From: Sphaerothrix epifaneia
GTDB taxonomy: Bacteria; Cyanobacteriota; Cyanobacteriia; Phormidesmidales; Phormidesmidaceae
Assembly (NCBI RefSeq): GCF_042788235.1
Contig: NZ_JBHZOL010000004.1
Coordinates: 1 to 64,000 of the forward strand
DNA: 64,000 bases
Reading direction: 5' to 3'
Position 1 is the first letter of the stretch. Each line of letters starts with the position of its first letter. Below, one piece after another: positions 43,018 to 52,384 of this stretch. The notes beneath the pieces are model-generated. The model saw only the letters and a list, made by a program, of their open reading frames with translations. It was not told the origin of the DNA and did not search any database. Made by a program: the position numbers and the translations under genes.

Positions 43018-45483
43018 CTAATGACCTAAATAGACCTGAGCCACAATTGGATCTTGTCGCATAGTTTCCGCTGAACCAGAGCGTTTGATAGTACCCGTTT
43101 CTAGCAGATAAGCGCGATCGGCAATGGCTAAAGCGGTTGCTGCCATTTGATCGACTAAGAGTAGCGTCATGCCTTCATCTCGCAGACTGGCGAGAATTTG
43201 ATAGAGTTCATCAACCAGCTTAGGAGCCAGCCCTAGCGAAGGTTCATCTAGCAGCAGCAGTTTGGGCTGCGCCATCAGACCACGGGCGATCGCCAGCATT
43301 TGTTGCTCACCGCCTGAAAGCAAACCAACGCGTTGATGTTGGCGCTGCTGCAAGCGGGGAAAGCGCCTTAACAAACGATCGATATCTGCAGCGATACCCT
43401 CGTCTTGACGGCTAAAAGCTCCCAGCCGCAAGTTATCTTGAACGGTTAGCTCTGTAAATACCTGACGGCCTTCTGGCACAAGCACAATCCCGGAGTGAGC
43501 CATTTCGTGGCTAGCCTGTTGCAAAGCAGCGCCAGCAAACGCTACTGTGCCAGCTTGAGTGGGGATGAGATTGACCAAGGCTTTGAGCAACGTTGTTTTG
43601 CCAGCGCCATTGGCTCCAATGACAGCCACCAGTTCGGCTTGATTGACGCTCAGAGAAATGTTATGGAGAACCCGCAGTTCTCCATAACCAGCACTCAGGT
43701 TATTGACCTGAAGTAAAGGCTGGCTCTGTCTTGGGTGAGCGCTTCTAGCAACAGCTCCTTCGTGACCTAAGTAAGCCTCTAAAACCAGCGGGTCTTGCTG
43801 CACTGTCGCCGGGGGGCCAGCAGCAATTAGTTGGCCACTATCTAGCACCACGACCGTATCTGAAATCTTCATCACCACGTCCATGTCGTGTTCGATCAAG
43901 ATAACTTTCAGCCCACTACTGGCAATCCGCCGAAGTAGCTGGGCTAAGCGCTCTTTGTCTCCTTTACTCAAGCCAGCGGCGGGTTCATCCAGCAGCAAAA
44001 CCTGCGGTTCTGTAGCCAAAGCGCGGGCTATTTCTACTAGCCGTCGATCCACAAAGGGCAAGTTTGCGGCTTTAGTGTGCAGATCACCCCGATAGCCGAC
44101 AAAAGCGAGCAGTTCTAAAAAATCTTTTGCCTGAAGCGGCGATCGCTGCTTGACTGCCTGCCCTAACCAGATCAACTGCCTGCTTGTATGAGCAATCCGC
44201 AAATTTTCTAAAACTGACAAAGAGTTAAATAGCCGGGTTGCCTGAAAAGTACGGCTGATGCCGCCACTGGCAATTTCTGAGCTAGAAAGCTGCGATAAAG
44301 GGCGATCGCCTAGCAAAACTTCGCCACTTTGGGGTTGATAAAAACCACTGATCAGGTTGAGCAGCGTGGTTTTGCCAGCTCCATTGGGGCCAATGACGGC
44401 TGTAATGGTTCCTGGCTCTGCCCGGAGGCTGACATTGTCTACTGCTCGTACGCCCCCAAATTGAATGCTGACCCGATTCACCTGCAAACAGTCGTGAGTT
44501 TGATGGCGGGCAATAAAGGCAGGCATCTCAGGCGGCGCTTCTAGGGGATAAAGGGGTTGAAGCGATCGCCCATAACGGCTAAAAAAACTCATCACCCCAT
44601 TGGGCACTAGCCAAAGGGTCAAAAGCAGCAGAGAACCAAAAAAAAGGAGCTGATATTCAGCAAAGTCGCTGAGCAATTCTGGCAGCAGCACCAGAATCAC
44701 CGCACCGACTAAAGGCCCTTCAGCCGACCCTAACCCGCCCAAAATCACCACCAGCAAAAACAAAATTGAGCGGTGAAACGTAAAACTATCGGGACTGACA
44801 AACCCGATTACTGCTGCAAAGAAGCCGCCCGCTACGCCCGTTAAAGCGGCAGAAAGGCCAAAAGCCAAAATCCGAATTTTAGCCGGATTAACCCCCAAGG
44901 CGGCGGCGGCTACCTCATCATCGCGCACAGCCTGAAATGCCTGCCCCCAGGTAGATTGTTTAAAGTACTGAAAGCCAATGACAGCCAAAAGCGCCAACAC
45001 AGACGCTATCAGCACCGTATGCCGCAGCGTGGGGGCTAGCCCCGGCAGCGCTGGTTTAGGAATGCCGCTCAGCCCCCCAAAGCCCCCCGTCAGCGGCACC
45101 CACTCAATCAAAACCTGCTCGACAATGATGCCGAAAGCGATTGTTACCATTGCCAAGTAGGGGCCTTTGACCCGCTGAGTGGGGGCTGAGAGCGCTGCCC
45201 CTACCAGAGCAGTTACGCCAGTTGCCACGCCTAAAGCAGGCCAAAAAGCCCAATTCAGCCTTAGCATCAGCAGGCTGCTAACGTAGGCACCAATGGCTAA
45301 AAAACCAGCATGACCAATCGAAACTTGCCCCGATAGCCCTACCAAAATATTTAGCCCCACCCCCACCAGGGTGGTGACGGCAATCATCCCTAAGTTAAAC
45401 AGATAGTAAGTATTAGGAGCCAGACTAGCCGCTGCGATCGCAGCGATGAGCAGTCCCAATCGTATCCCCAAGCCGCTGCCCAT
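43018..45483 (-). CDS. LivM-LivG-LivF fusion: branched-chain amino acid-type ABC permease and both ATPases
   Basis: An 821-residue protein with three complete modules: LivM permease (about 1-315, eight or more helices, EGPLVGA near 255), LivG ATPase (about 332-574) and LivF ATPase (about 589-821). Walker A motifs are GPNGAGKT (365-372) and GANGAGKT (623-630); Walker B motifs are VLLLDEP (495-501) and LLLLDEP (742-748). The second signature is LSGGE (722-726), but in the LivG module LSYGQ is replaced by LPFVD (475-479). With LivH and the binding protein upstream it forms an uptake system for amino acids or related solutes. No stop or frameshift breaks the fusion. Confidence 0.93.
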   Translation of the reverse strand: MGSGLGIRLGLLIAAIAAASLAPNTYYLFNLGMIAVTTLVGVGLNILVGLSGQVSIGHAGFLAIGAYVSSLLMLRLNWAFWPALGVATGVTALVGAALSAPTQRVKGPYLAMVTIAFGIIVEQVLIEWVPLTGGFGGLSGIPKPALPGLAPTLRHTVLIASVLALLAVIGFQYFKQSTWGQAFQAVRDDEVAAAALGVNPAKIRILAFGLSAALTGVAGGFFAAVIGFVSPDSFTFHRSILFLLVVILGGLGSAEGPLVGAVILVLLPELLSDFAEYQLLFFGSLLLLTLWLVPNGVMSFFSRYGRSLQPLYPLEAPPEMPAFIARHQTHDCLQVNRVSIQFGGVRAVDNVSLRAEPGTITAVIGPNGAGKTTLLNLISGFYQPQSGEVLLGDRPLSQLSSSEIASGGISRTFQATRLFNSLSVLENLRIAHTSRQLIWLGQAVKQRSPLQAKDFLELLAFVGYRGDLHTKAANLPFVDRRLVEIARALATEPQVLLLDEPAAGLSKGDKERLAQLLRRIASSGLKVILIEHDMDVVMKISDTVVVLDSGQLIAAGPPATVQQDPLVLEAYLGHEGAVARSAHPRQSQPLLQVNNLSAGYGELRVLHNISLSVNQAELVAVIGANGAGKTTLLKALVNLIPTQAGTVAFAGAALQQASHEMAHSGIVLVPEGRQVFTELTVQDNLRLGAFSRQDEGIAADIDRLLRRFPRLQQRQHQRVGLLSGGEQQMLAIARGLMAQPKLLLLDEPSLGLAPKLVDELYQILASLRDEGMTLLLVDQMAATALAIADRAYLLETGTIKRSGSAETMRQDPIVAQVYLGH

Positions 45484-45485
45484 GC

Positions 45486-46355
45486 TTACACCTTGTTTAC
45501 CTGCTGTCGGCCAAAGAGTCCACCGGGGCGTAGCGCCAGCGCCACAATGACCACTGCAAAGCCAACAATTTCTCGGTAGCTGCCGCCCAAAAGTCCTGCC
45601 GCGATCGCTTCAACAACGCCGTACAAAATACCTGCCACCATCACCCCCCAGGGGTTATCCAAACCACCAATAATGGCAGTTGCAAACGCCTTTAGCCCCA
45701 GCAGCGTTCCCATCGTAGCCGCTACGTTAGTGATCGGTGCAATCAGCATCCCTGCTAGCCCCGCCAACAGCGTCGCTGCGCCATAGGAGAACGCAACCAT
45801 AGGTTCAACGGCAATGCCCATCAGCCGAGCGGTATCTTGATTTTCGCTGACAGCTTGCAGGGCTTTGCCCAACAGCGATCGCGTAAAGATTAACCGTACG
45901 CCCAAAGCGATCGCCAATCCCGCCACCGGAATCAGCAACTCCAGCGGAAAAATGCCGACTCCCCCTATTCGCAACGGCACCTCTGCCAGCGGCGAAGGAT
46001 AGGCTCGCACCTCTTTGCCAAAGGTCAGCATTGCTAAGTTTTCAACTACAATGCCGATGGCAATCGTTGTTAACAACCAGGAATTTGACCCCGCTTGGGC
46101 AAAAGGGCGCACCGCTAAACGCTCTACCAGCAGACCAAAGCCTATACAGGCGATCGCCGTTAGGGCGACCGCCAGCCCTAACGGCCATCCCCAGGTGATG
46201 TTGAAGACGTAACACAAAACCGCCCCCAACATCACCGAAGCCCCTTGAGAAAAGTTCATCGTTTTTGAAACGGCAAACGTTAGCTGAAATCCAAGGGCTA
46301 CCAAGCCATACATACTGCCAATGGCAATACCAGAAATAATTAGTTGTGGCCACAT
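45486..46355 (-). CDS. Branched-chain amino acid-type ABC permease LivH
   Basis: A 289-residue inner-membrane permease with about eight helices. Family marks are GSMYGLVALGFQLTF at the N-terminus, TMNFSQGASVMLGA and the EAA-like region around GLKAFATAIIGGLDNPWGV. It ends two bases before the fused LivMGF gene and begins 20 bases after the binding-protein gene, all on the minus strand, so the three genes form one operon. It dimerises with the LivM module. Confidence 0.92.
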   Translation of the reverse strand: MWPQLIISGIAIGSMYGLVALGFQLTFAVSKTMNFSQGASVMLGAVLCYVFNITWGWPLGLAVALTAIACIGFGLLVERLAVRPFAQAGSNSWLLTTIAIGIVVENLAMLTFGKEVRAYPSPLAEVPLRIGGVGIFPLELLIPVAGLAIALGVRLIFTRSLLGKALQAVSENQDTARLMGIAVEPMVAFSYGAATLLAGLAGMLIAPITNVAATMGTLLGLKAFATAIIGGLDNPWGVMVAGILYGVVEAIAAGLLGGSYREIVGFAVVIVALALRPGGLFGRQQVNKV

Positions 46356-46375
46356 CAGGCTAATGCCATTGACGA

Positions 46376-47629
46376 CTAACTCTCTACCGGAACGATTTCA
46401 TTGTCTTGCCACTTCACCAAAATGTAGTCGTTTTCGTTGAGAGCATCGTGATTGTCTGAGGTGAAAGGCTGCTCATAGGTTTTGATCAGCCCTTCATAAG
46501 TCGGCAAGTTAAAAAAGGCTTCGCGCAGCTTCGGCCCTTCAGTAGAAGCGGCTGTTTCTAGTGCCAACGCAGTCAAATGTAAAGCATCGTAGGCGTTCGC
46601 TGTGCCAACAGGCGCTAGAATTTCGCTGGGGCCGCTGAGGTTAAAATTTTCCTTCAGGCTGGTTAAAACCTGTTCGCCTTTTGCACTCTGCTCACCATAG
46701 AAACTGTAGGTCTGCACAAAAACAACTTTATCAGCCGCCTCTTGTCCCGCTAATTCCGGGAAACGTCCCCCCGAAACGCCCCAGTGAGAAACAACTGGCA
46801 CCTCCCAGCTTAGCCGCGCTAAAGATTTCATCGCTTGGGCGGCAGGAGCCGCATTGGCCACCAGTAGCAGAGCTTCAGCCCCTGCTTCTTGCAGGCGAGA
46901 AAGCTGAGGAGAAATATCAGTTTCAGCGTCGTTAAATTTCTCAATACCGACAATTTCTAGATCGTATTCCGGTGCCCATTCTTCAAAACCAGTTTGGTTA
47001 GATTCTCCCCAGGGATTGTTGATCAGCAGTAAGCCAATTTTAGAAACCGCTTCGTAGTTTTCTTTGACATGCTTGACCAAAAAGCGATCGACAATATTGT
47101 CGTTAGCAGAAACGCGAAACGCATAGTTAGGGTCAAAATCATTACGGGTAATTCCGGTTGCTGCTGCCCAAACCCCCATGTAGGGAGTTTGCAACTCGTG
47201 AACAACTGGTAAAATCGCCAGCGAAACTGGGGAATCTAAGCCGCCAAAAATAACCGCAACTTGCTCTTGTTCAATGAGCTCTCTAGTTGCGGCGACGCCT
47301 TTAGCCGGAGTGGACTCATCGTCCCGACTGACCAGTTCTAACGGGCGTCCCCCCATGACCCCCCCATTGCGGTTAACTTCTTCAATAGCAATGGTCAGTC
47401 CTCGCGTAATCGCTTCGCCAGAAAGGGCTGAAGGCCCGGTCAGGGCTGCCACCAAGCCAATCTTGACAGGTTCACCCGTAGCGGTTGAGTCTGCTTGAGG
47501 GGTTGATGCCGCTTCGGTAGAAGGCGTCTCTGCTGCCGTACAACCTGTCAGTTTAGAAATGAGCAGGGCGGCTCCAAAACCAGCCGTTCCCCTAAGAACA
47601 TCCCGACGTCGTATCTGCTTACCCGTCAT
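46376..47629 (-). CDS. Periplasmic solute-binding protein, LivJ/UrtA type
   Basis: A 417-residue type 1 binding protein. The N-terminus carries a twin-arginine-like start (IRRRDVLRG) and a hydrophobic stretch ending in a lipobox LTGC, so it is probably a Tat- or Sec-exported lipoprotein. Mature-domain marks are VKIGLVAALTGPSALSGEA near 54 and VAVIFGGLDSPVSLAILP. It delivers substrate to LivH/LivM. Whether it binds branched-chain or other amino acids, or amides, cannot be told by eye. Confidence 0.9.
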   Translation of the reverse strand: MTGKQIRRRDVLRGTAGFGAALLISKLTGCTAAETPSTEAASTPQADSTATGEPVKIGLVAALTGPSALSGEAITRGLTIAIEEVNRNGGVMGGRPLELVSRDDESTPAKGVAATRELIEQEQVAVIFGGLDSPVSLAILPVVHELQTPYMGVWAAATGITRNDFDPNYAFRVSANDNIVDRFLVKHVKENYEAVSKIGLLLINNPWGESNQTGFEEWAPEYDLEIVGIEKFNDAETDISPQLSRLQEAGAEALLLVANAAPAAQAMKSLARLSWEVPVVSHWGVSGGRFPELAGQEAADKVVFVQTYSFYGEQSAKGEQVLTSLKENFNLSGPSEILAPVGTANAYDALHLTALALETAASTEGPKLREAFFNLPTYEGLIKTYEQPFTSDNHDALNENDYILVKWQDNEIVPVES

Positions 47630-47818
47630 GGCGATTACTCCAAAGCCCTAGATTAGAAATGTTCTGTTTACCCTATCAGCTATTGGCTGGTTCAGGCAGG
47701 ACAGTTTAGATACAAAATCCGCTGTAACCCAGCAAATTGGCAACAGTAGTAAACCGAGGGGGCAATGGTTAAAAGCAATACCGTGTGAACGCTACTAGAG
47801 GTCGTCGGCTTTTGTAAA

Positions 47819-48062
47819 AATGCAGAAAACTAAGGCAGCGGGCGAAAGGAAAGCTTTTCTGGCAGGGGCTTTTGGCAATTGAAGTGCCTTAAGCAGATGT
47901 TTTAAAAGGGTTAATCCGTATGGCAAAGGCTACTCGAATCAGTTTTAAGAATACCTCAAACACCCGTTTTACTGTGGAGGGTTATGGGTGGTGAGGGTAG
48001 CCAAATCTAGCCCAGGAGACTTTTTAAACATCCTCTAACGCTGGTGGCGGCAGCTATAGTTT
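47819..48062 (+). repeat. Dispersed repeat family A, copy 8, split by an inserted element
   Basis: The left part (47819-47891) reads GCAGAAAACTAAGGCAGCGGG, CTTTTCTGGCAGGGGCTTTT and TTGAAGTGCCTTA. The right part (48036-48062) resumes with TAACGCTGGTGGCGGCAGC (in parts). The 144 bases between them are a family B element. Otherwise the 47630-48278 spacer contains no recognised gene. Confidence 0.8.
47892..48035. mobile_element. MITE-like repeat family B, copy 3, inserted in family A
   Basis: The ends are AGCAGATGTTTTAAAAG and CTTTTTAAACATCCTC, with TA on each side (47890-47891 and 48036-48037). Joining the flanks at one TA restores an intact family A sequence (GTGCCT-TA-ACGCTGG), as expected of TA target duplication. 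The interior differs from copies 1 and 2, so this is a related subfamily. Confidence 0.8.
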
Positions 48063-48278
48063 GCTGGGGTGCCCATAGAAGCCCAGCGCAATGATGGGTT
48101 AGTAAACTCTGCTCTCATAGCCTTTACCAGGTCAAAATGGGCGATCTTGACCTGGCATGGAAAAGGCTATGAGATTTGCTAACAATGTTTGAGCGAGTTG
48201 CCAGGGTAAATATAGACCTTTATTTTTTAGCGCCATCTACCTGGCTATTTTGCTTTTGGGCTGAGCTAATGACAGACC

Positions 48279-48623
48279 TTAATTGGCTGAGTCCGCCGCT
48301 GAGGTTCTCAAAATCTTTTGCTCGAATTCTTGGCGATCGCTAAAGACTTCAAACACGCGATCCATACTGGTTAGCTCAAACAACATCCGTACCTGTTCAT
48401 TGATCGAACAGACATACATACGGCGCTCTTGGGCCTTCGTTTTCTTCATCGCGACGACGAGGGCACCTAACCCTGAGCTGTCTACGAATGAGATATCTTT
48501 CAAATTAACCAGAAGAATCTCATTACCTTCGTCGAGAGCAATATCGACCTGCTGACGAAATTCTTCGGCTTTAGTGCTATCTAAAATGCCGGAAGGCTCT
48601 AAAACTTTCACCGATGCGCTCAT
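48279..48623 (-). CDS. STAS-domain anti-sigma factor antagonist
   Basis: A 114-residue STAS protein starting at the ATG at 48623, three codons inside the longest frame. The phosphorylation loop is intact: ISFVDSSGLGAL (DSSG at about 48-51). Such proteins control an anti-sigma kinase or act in other partner-switch systems. No kinase or phosphatase gene is beside it. A C-terminal Asp/Ala tail is variable. Confidence 0.9.
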   Translation of the reverse strand: MSASVKVLEPSGILDSTKAEEFRQQVDIALDEGNEILLVNLKDISFVDSSGLGALVVAMKKTKAQERRMYVCSINEQVRMLFELTSMDRVFEVFSDRQEFEQKILRTSAADSAN

Positions 48624-48700
48624 GATGTTCATGCTAGAGATTCAGACAATTACCCTGTCAATGAAGTTAGTTGCCCCTGTCAAAAGAATAGTACCCGCTT

Positions 48701-49750
48701 CTAGGGTGAGTAAATCGCGGCTGGCGTATGATCTGAACGAATCTCAATCACCAAATCTGCCACTCCAGACGTGTCAACTAGCGGTTTGATAAATAGCTCA
48801 GGATGTAATGCACACCAAAAATATGCCACAAACTGATCGATTTTTTCATCGGACATGCCTGCTCTTCCCGTAGCTTTCATATCTTGCTCTGCCTGACGCC
48901 GCCATTGTTGGCAAAGTCGATAATCTTCGGGATAAAGTACAATCAGCCGATCTAGCTTGTCCCATAGGGGTAAATATTCCTGGAGAGCTTGATTCATATC
49001 CTTTGCAAAAGCTTTATCCTCAGCAGAGGTGATTGGGGCAGGGGGAGACAAAAATTGCTCAGGGGCGATGGGTCGTACGCCAACAAACCAACCTTCAAAT
49101 AGCACAATGTCAATATCGGAAACCTGTTCAGGAGCGACGCGATCGCCTTCACCCCCGTGAGCAGATTTGTCAAAGCGCGGAATATCGACTGGCTGAGCTG
49201 GTTGGGCTTGCTGCAATTGCTCTAGAGTTTTTAGCCCTAATTCAATGTTGTGAGTTCCGGGTGGCCCTCGCCAGATCAAGCGAGGATCTTGCTCTCGTAA
49301 CTGCTGGCGCTCGGCATAGGTTTTGTAAAGATCGTCGATCGAGAGGCAAACCGTGCGATAGCCTAACTGCTTGAGGATCAGACTCAAAATTTGGGTGAGG
49401 GTCGTTTTTCCGGTACCTTGACCACCCAAAATCCCTTGCACCAAAGGTCGTGCTAACGACTGCCGCGCTTCTGCTAGCCACAGCCCTAACGGCAACCACA
49501 AAAACCACAGCAACGGGATCAGATCAGTCCACTGCTGGTAGGCAAGCGGAAACTGCGCCTGAGCGCCGATCAGTGCTTGCAGAAGCTGTGCCCGCTGCTT
49601 TAATTTGGCCTCTGCGGTTTCTGGGGTAATGCCCCAAGCTTTGGCAGAACGGCGATCGCTGAGTTCATAATCAATGAGCTGCTGTAGCTGAGTGGGTTGG
49701 GGCAACTGTCCAGCCGCCCAATTGGCAATGATCGATTCCATATCTGCCAT
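48701..49750 (-). CDS. glyK: D-glycerate 3-kinase
   Basis: A 349-residue kinase of the plant/cyanobacterial glycerate-kinase family that returns photorespiratory glycerate to the Calvin cycle. The P-loop is GGQGTGKT (109-116) and SIDDLYKTYAERQQL near 137 is the family motif. GPPGTHNIELG near 163 and FEGWFVGVRP near 217 support the assignment. It begins 14 bases after the DUF3352 stop, probably in the same operon. It links with Rubisco activase elsewhere in this window as carbon-fixation support. Confidence 0.92.
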   Translation of the reverse strand: MADMESIIANWAAGQLPQPTQLQQLIDYELSDRRSAKAWGITPETAEAKLKQRAQLLQALIGAQAQFPLAYQQWTDLIPLLWFLWLPLGLWLAEARQSLARPLVQGILGGQGTGKTTLTQILSLILKQLGYRTVCLSIDDLYKTYAERQQLREQDPRLIWRGPPGTHNIELGLKTLEQLQQAQPAQPVDIPRFDKSAHGGEGDRVAPEQVSDIDIVLFEGWFVGVRPIAPEQFLSPPAPITSAEDKAFAKDMNQALQEYLPLWDKLDRLIVLYPEDYRLCQQWRRQAEQDMKATGRAGMSDEKIDQFVAYFWCALHPELFIKPLVDTSGVADLVIEIRSDHTPAAIYSP

Positions 49751-49764
49751 CTTGCCAGCTTCGT

Positions 49765-51483
49765 CTATCGAGACTCCATCAGTCGGATAAATATACCACC
49801 TCGCTGAAAACTAGCGTCGCTGCCATAGCTACTGATTGTCACTGATTTTAGATACTTGAGAAAAGGTTGAAAGGATGTCGAGAGCCAGCGCAGTTGTGGG
49901 CTTTGCTGCCGCATCCGTTCGCCTACCTGGGGCCAGTCAAAGTAAAGGTAGCCATCGTTACGAGTATCTAAAGCAGCGATCGCCTGGTGAAAATCGGTTG
50001 ACTGCAAAATAGAGCGGTGGTTAGCAGCCAACGACTGTTGCAAGCCTTCAGCCGCAGTGGCCAAAATGACCTGATCGCCAACGTTTGCTTTTAACCCCAC
50101 CACATCAGCCCGTAGCGCCAAAGCATCGGCTGAAGTTTCTTGAGCGTCTGCGGATAAACGAGCCCAAGCGGTAACAGGCTGCTCGTCAACTTCTAGCGTA
50201 CCGACGCTTAACCCTTGCTGACGAGCCTGCTCGTCCAGCGCGGCTAGATAGTTGCGGGTGGTTTCGTCGTTTTCAATTGCAAACAACCAGTCTGCGGTCG
50301 CTGGTTCGTCGTGAGGCAACCAGGCTAGTCCATAGTTGCCTTCGCCAAAGTTTGCCAATACTGTCGGTAGGTCAATGTTCCACTGAGTTTGCAGTTGGCT
50401 GAGTAGCGGGCCAACCAGTTGCTGCACAACCGGATAACCGCTAAAGCCACTGTTCATTTGTTTGACTAGAGTGCTGAGGTGACTACCCGCTGCTACAAAA
50501 GGAGCATTGGCTGGCATATACGCTAATGCCTCGGAGGGCTTTGATAATTTTGGCTGACTTGGCTCAAAGGCTTCGCCAGCTGCCGCCGTTAGCAGGGTGT
50601 CTGCTAGCAACCCCTGGGAGGTCAACTGTAAGTTAACCAGCAGATTTTCTATAACTTGCTGAGATCGATCTACAACGGGCTGATCGGGCAACCCAACGAG
50701 CCAGCCTGAGAGCTGATGAAAATCGCAGTAAATTAATCCTAGACGCCGGGACGGTAGCTGTCGCAGCGCTTGGCGGTAGGCAGGTGCTTGCTGAAGATTG
50801 AGATCGCTGGCCTGAGCGGCGTTGATGGCTTGCCGCAAAACTAGCGGAGAGTTTGCTAGCAACACAAAGCGATCGCCGACAACCGCAGTAGCTAAGGGTG
50901 CGTTGTTGATGGCTAACGGCGCATTGCCAGCGGCTGTTTCGGCATCGGCGGCATAGATGAGCTTGACACCCGCGTACTGCTCAAAAACCAGGTTTTCGCC
51001 AGCGATCGCCCGCTTTTGCCAAAACAATTGTATAAACTGGCGAGCTTGTTCGCTGTCTTGGCTAGCTAGCGCCAGTAAATAACCAGGCTGAGCACCGTTT
51101 TGAGCGTTGCGATCTAAGTCGGCACTGGTAACCGCAAACGTAATTTCATCGCCAAGCCAAGGCTGAATATCGCGCTCGTAATCTAGATGAGTTTGGGCTA
51201 GTAAATCCGCTTGAAGACGTTCAATATCTTGAGCTGCTTGCCGCCGTCGGCTGGGGGCAGCAAAGACTTGCCGTAGCTCAGCCAGACGTGTAGGCGTTAC
51301 CATCAGCGAAACCACAACGGGCGATCGCTTATCGACGAAGAGCGTCGCTGCTGGAGTTGCTTCTACACCGGGCAAAAAAGTTAATGGCGTTTGAGCCATC
51401 AAAACCAACCAACCGCCTAGACCCAGAACAAATAGCACTGCGGCGGCAGCGATGAGTGCCGAAATGAAGGAACGAAACTTCAT
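49765..51483 (-). CDS. DUF3352 family protein
   Basis: A 572-residue protein with a single transmembrane or signal-anchor helix at about 9-32 and a long extracytoplasmic domain. It shows the DUF3352-type layout: PGVEATPAATLFVDKRSPVVVSLMV, the WLGDEITFAV block and later repeats of ALAYMPANAPFVAAGSHL. DUF3352 is nearly confined to cyanobacteria; function unknown. It is the first gene of the unit that continues into glyK. Confidence 0.85.
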   Translation of the reverse strand: MKFRSFISALIAAAAVLFVLGLGGWLVLMAQTPLTFLPGVEATPAATLFVDKRSPVVVSLMVTPTRLAELRQVFAAPSRRRQAAQDIERLQADLLAQTHLDYERDIQPWLGDEITFAVTSADLDRNAQNGAQPGYLLALASQDSEQARQFIQLFWQKRAIAGENLVFEQYAGVKLIYAADAETAAGNAPLAINNAPLATAVVGDRFVLLANSPLVLRQAINAAQASDLNLQQAPAYRQALRQLPSRRLGLIYCDFHQLSGWLVGLPDQPVVDRSQQVIENLLVNLQLTSQGLLADTLLTAAAGEAFEPSQPKLSKPSEALAYMPANAPFVAAGSHLSTLVKQMNSGFSGYPVVQQLVGPLLSQLQTQWNIDLPTVLANFGEGNYGLAWLPHDEPATADWLFAIENDETTRNYLAALDEQARQQGLSVGTLEVDEQPVTAWARLSADAQETSADALALRADVVGLKANVGDQVILATAAEGLQQSLAANHRSILQSTDFHQAIAALDTRNDGYLYFDWPQVGERMRQQSPQLRWLSTSFQPFLKYLKSVTISSYGSDASFQRGGIFIRLMESR

Positions 51484-51655
51484 TGAATATCAACTATTGC
51501 AGCTCAAACTGGCTAAACTCGGCTGTATAACTACAGCCAAGCCTGCCAGTTCATAGTGTATTACTGTGTTGGGTCTTTCAACCTAAGGCAAACTACATTT
51601 GCCCGTAAAACTTTAGATAGAAGAACCGACCCAAACAACCAGGGATGATGGGGTT

Positions 51656-52270
51656 TTAGCCAGCCAGGGTTGCATCATAGCCGCGCCAAACAGCAACTAA
51701 ACGGCCTTGTACATCGACAGCATCAGCGGCAAAATGCATTGGCTCATAACGAGAGTTGGCTGGTTTTAGCAATACTTCGTGCCCTTCACGATGAAAATAT
51801 TTCAGCGTTGTGGTTGTTTCTACGCGTGCGGCTACGATCGTGCCATTTTTGATGGTGGCTGGATCGTTGACAGGGCGCATAATTACCACATCCCCATCGC
51901 CAATCAAAGCGTCGATCATACTGTCTCCCCGCACTCGAAGGGCAAAGTCTTGGGGTTTCAGCGGTAGCATCGCTAAATCTAGCCGCTCTACAGCATCGGT
52001 AAAGGCTTCAACCATTGAGCCAGCAGCGATCGCCCCTAAAATGGGCACTCCCTTAGCTTCATCTAAAATTCTAATCGTACGCGCTTTGCCCTCAGTCCAG
52101 TCAATATAGCCTTTGCTCCTAAGATGGTCGAGGCGGCTTTGAATGGGAGCAGGCGATCGCAAGCCCATGGCTTTCATCATTTGACGAATCGAGGGCGAAT
52201 GCTGGTTGCGGCGAATATAGTCTACCAACCACTCATAGAGTTCTTGTTGAGCTTCAGTTAAGGCTTCCAT
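51656..52270 (-). CDS. lexA: LexA repressor
   Basis: A 204-residue repressor with an N-terminal winged helix (SIRQMMKAMGLRSPAPIQSRLDHLRSKGYI, in parts about 27-57) and a C-terminal S24 peptidase. Cleavage site A83-G84, catalytic S117 in RGDSM and K157 in TTTLKYF are all present. So this LexA is of the self-cleaving type, unlike the Synechocystis protein in which these residues are lost. A LexA-box match lies 34-47 bp upstream. Confidence 0.95.
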   Translation of the reverse strand: MEALTEAQQELYEWLVDYIRRNQHSPSIRQMMKAMGLRSPAPIQSRLDHLRSKGYIDWTEGKARTIRILDEAKGVPILGAIAAGSMVEAFTDAVERLDLAMLPLKPQDFALRVRGDSMIDALIGDGDVVIMRPVNDPATIKNGTIVAARVETTTTLKYFHREGHEVLLKPANSRYEPMHFAADAVDVQGRLVAVWRGYDATLAG

Positions 52271-52303
52271 ACATTCACCGTGTAAAACGCAGCTGTATCA
52301 ATA

Positions 52304-52317
52304 AGAACAAGTGTACC
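52304..52317 (-). promoter_or_regulatory. LexA box upstream of lexA
   Basis: The minus strand reads GGTACACTTGTTCT, an exact match to the cyanobacterial LexA consensus RGTACNNNDGTWCB. Its position just ahead of the lexA ATG indicates autoregulation. Confidence 0.8.
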
Positions 52318-52384
52318 AACAAAAGAATCGATTGTCTATTGCAAAATATGAAGTTTTCCCGGTTGTCCTTAAAGCGGTATCGCT

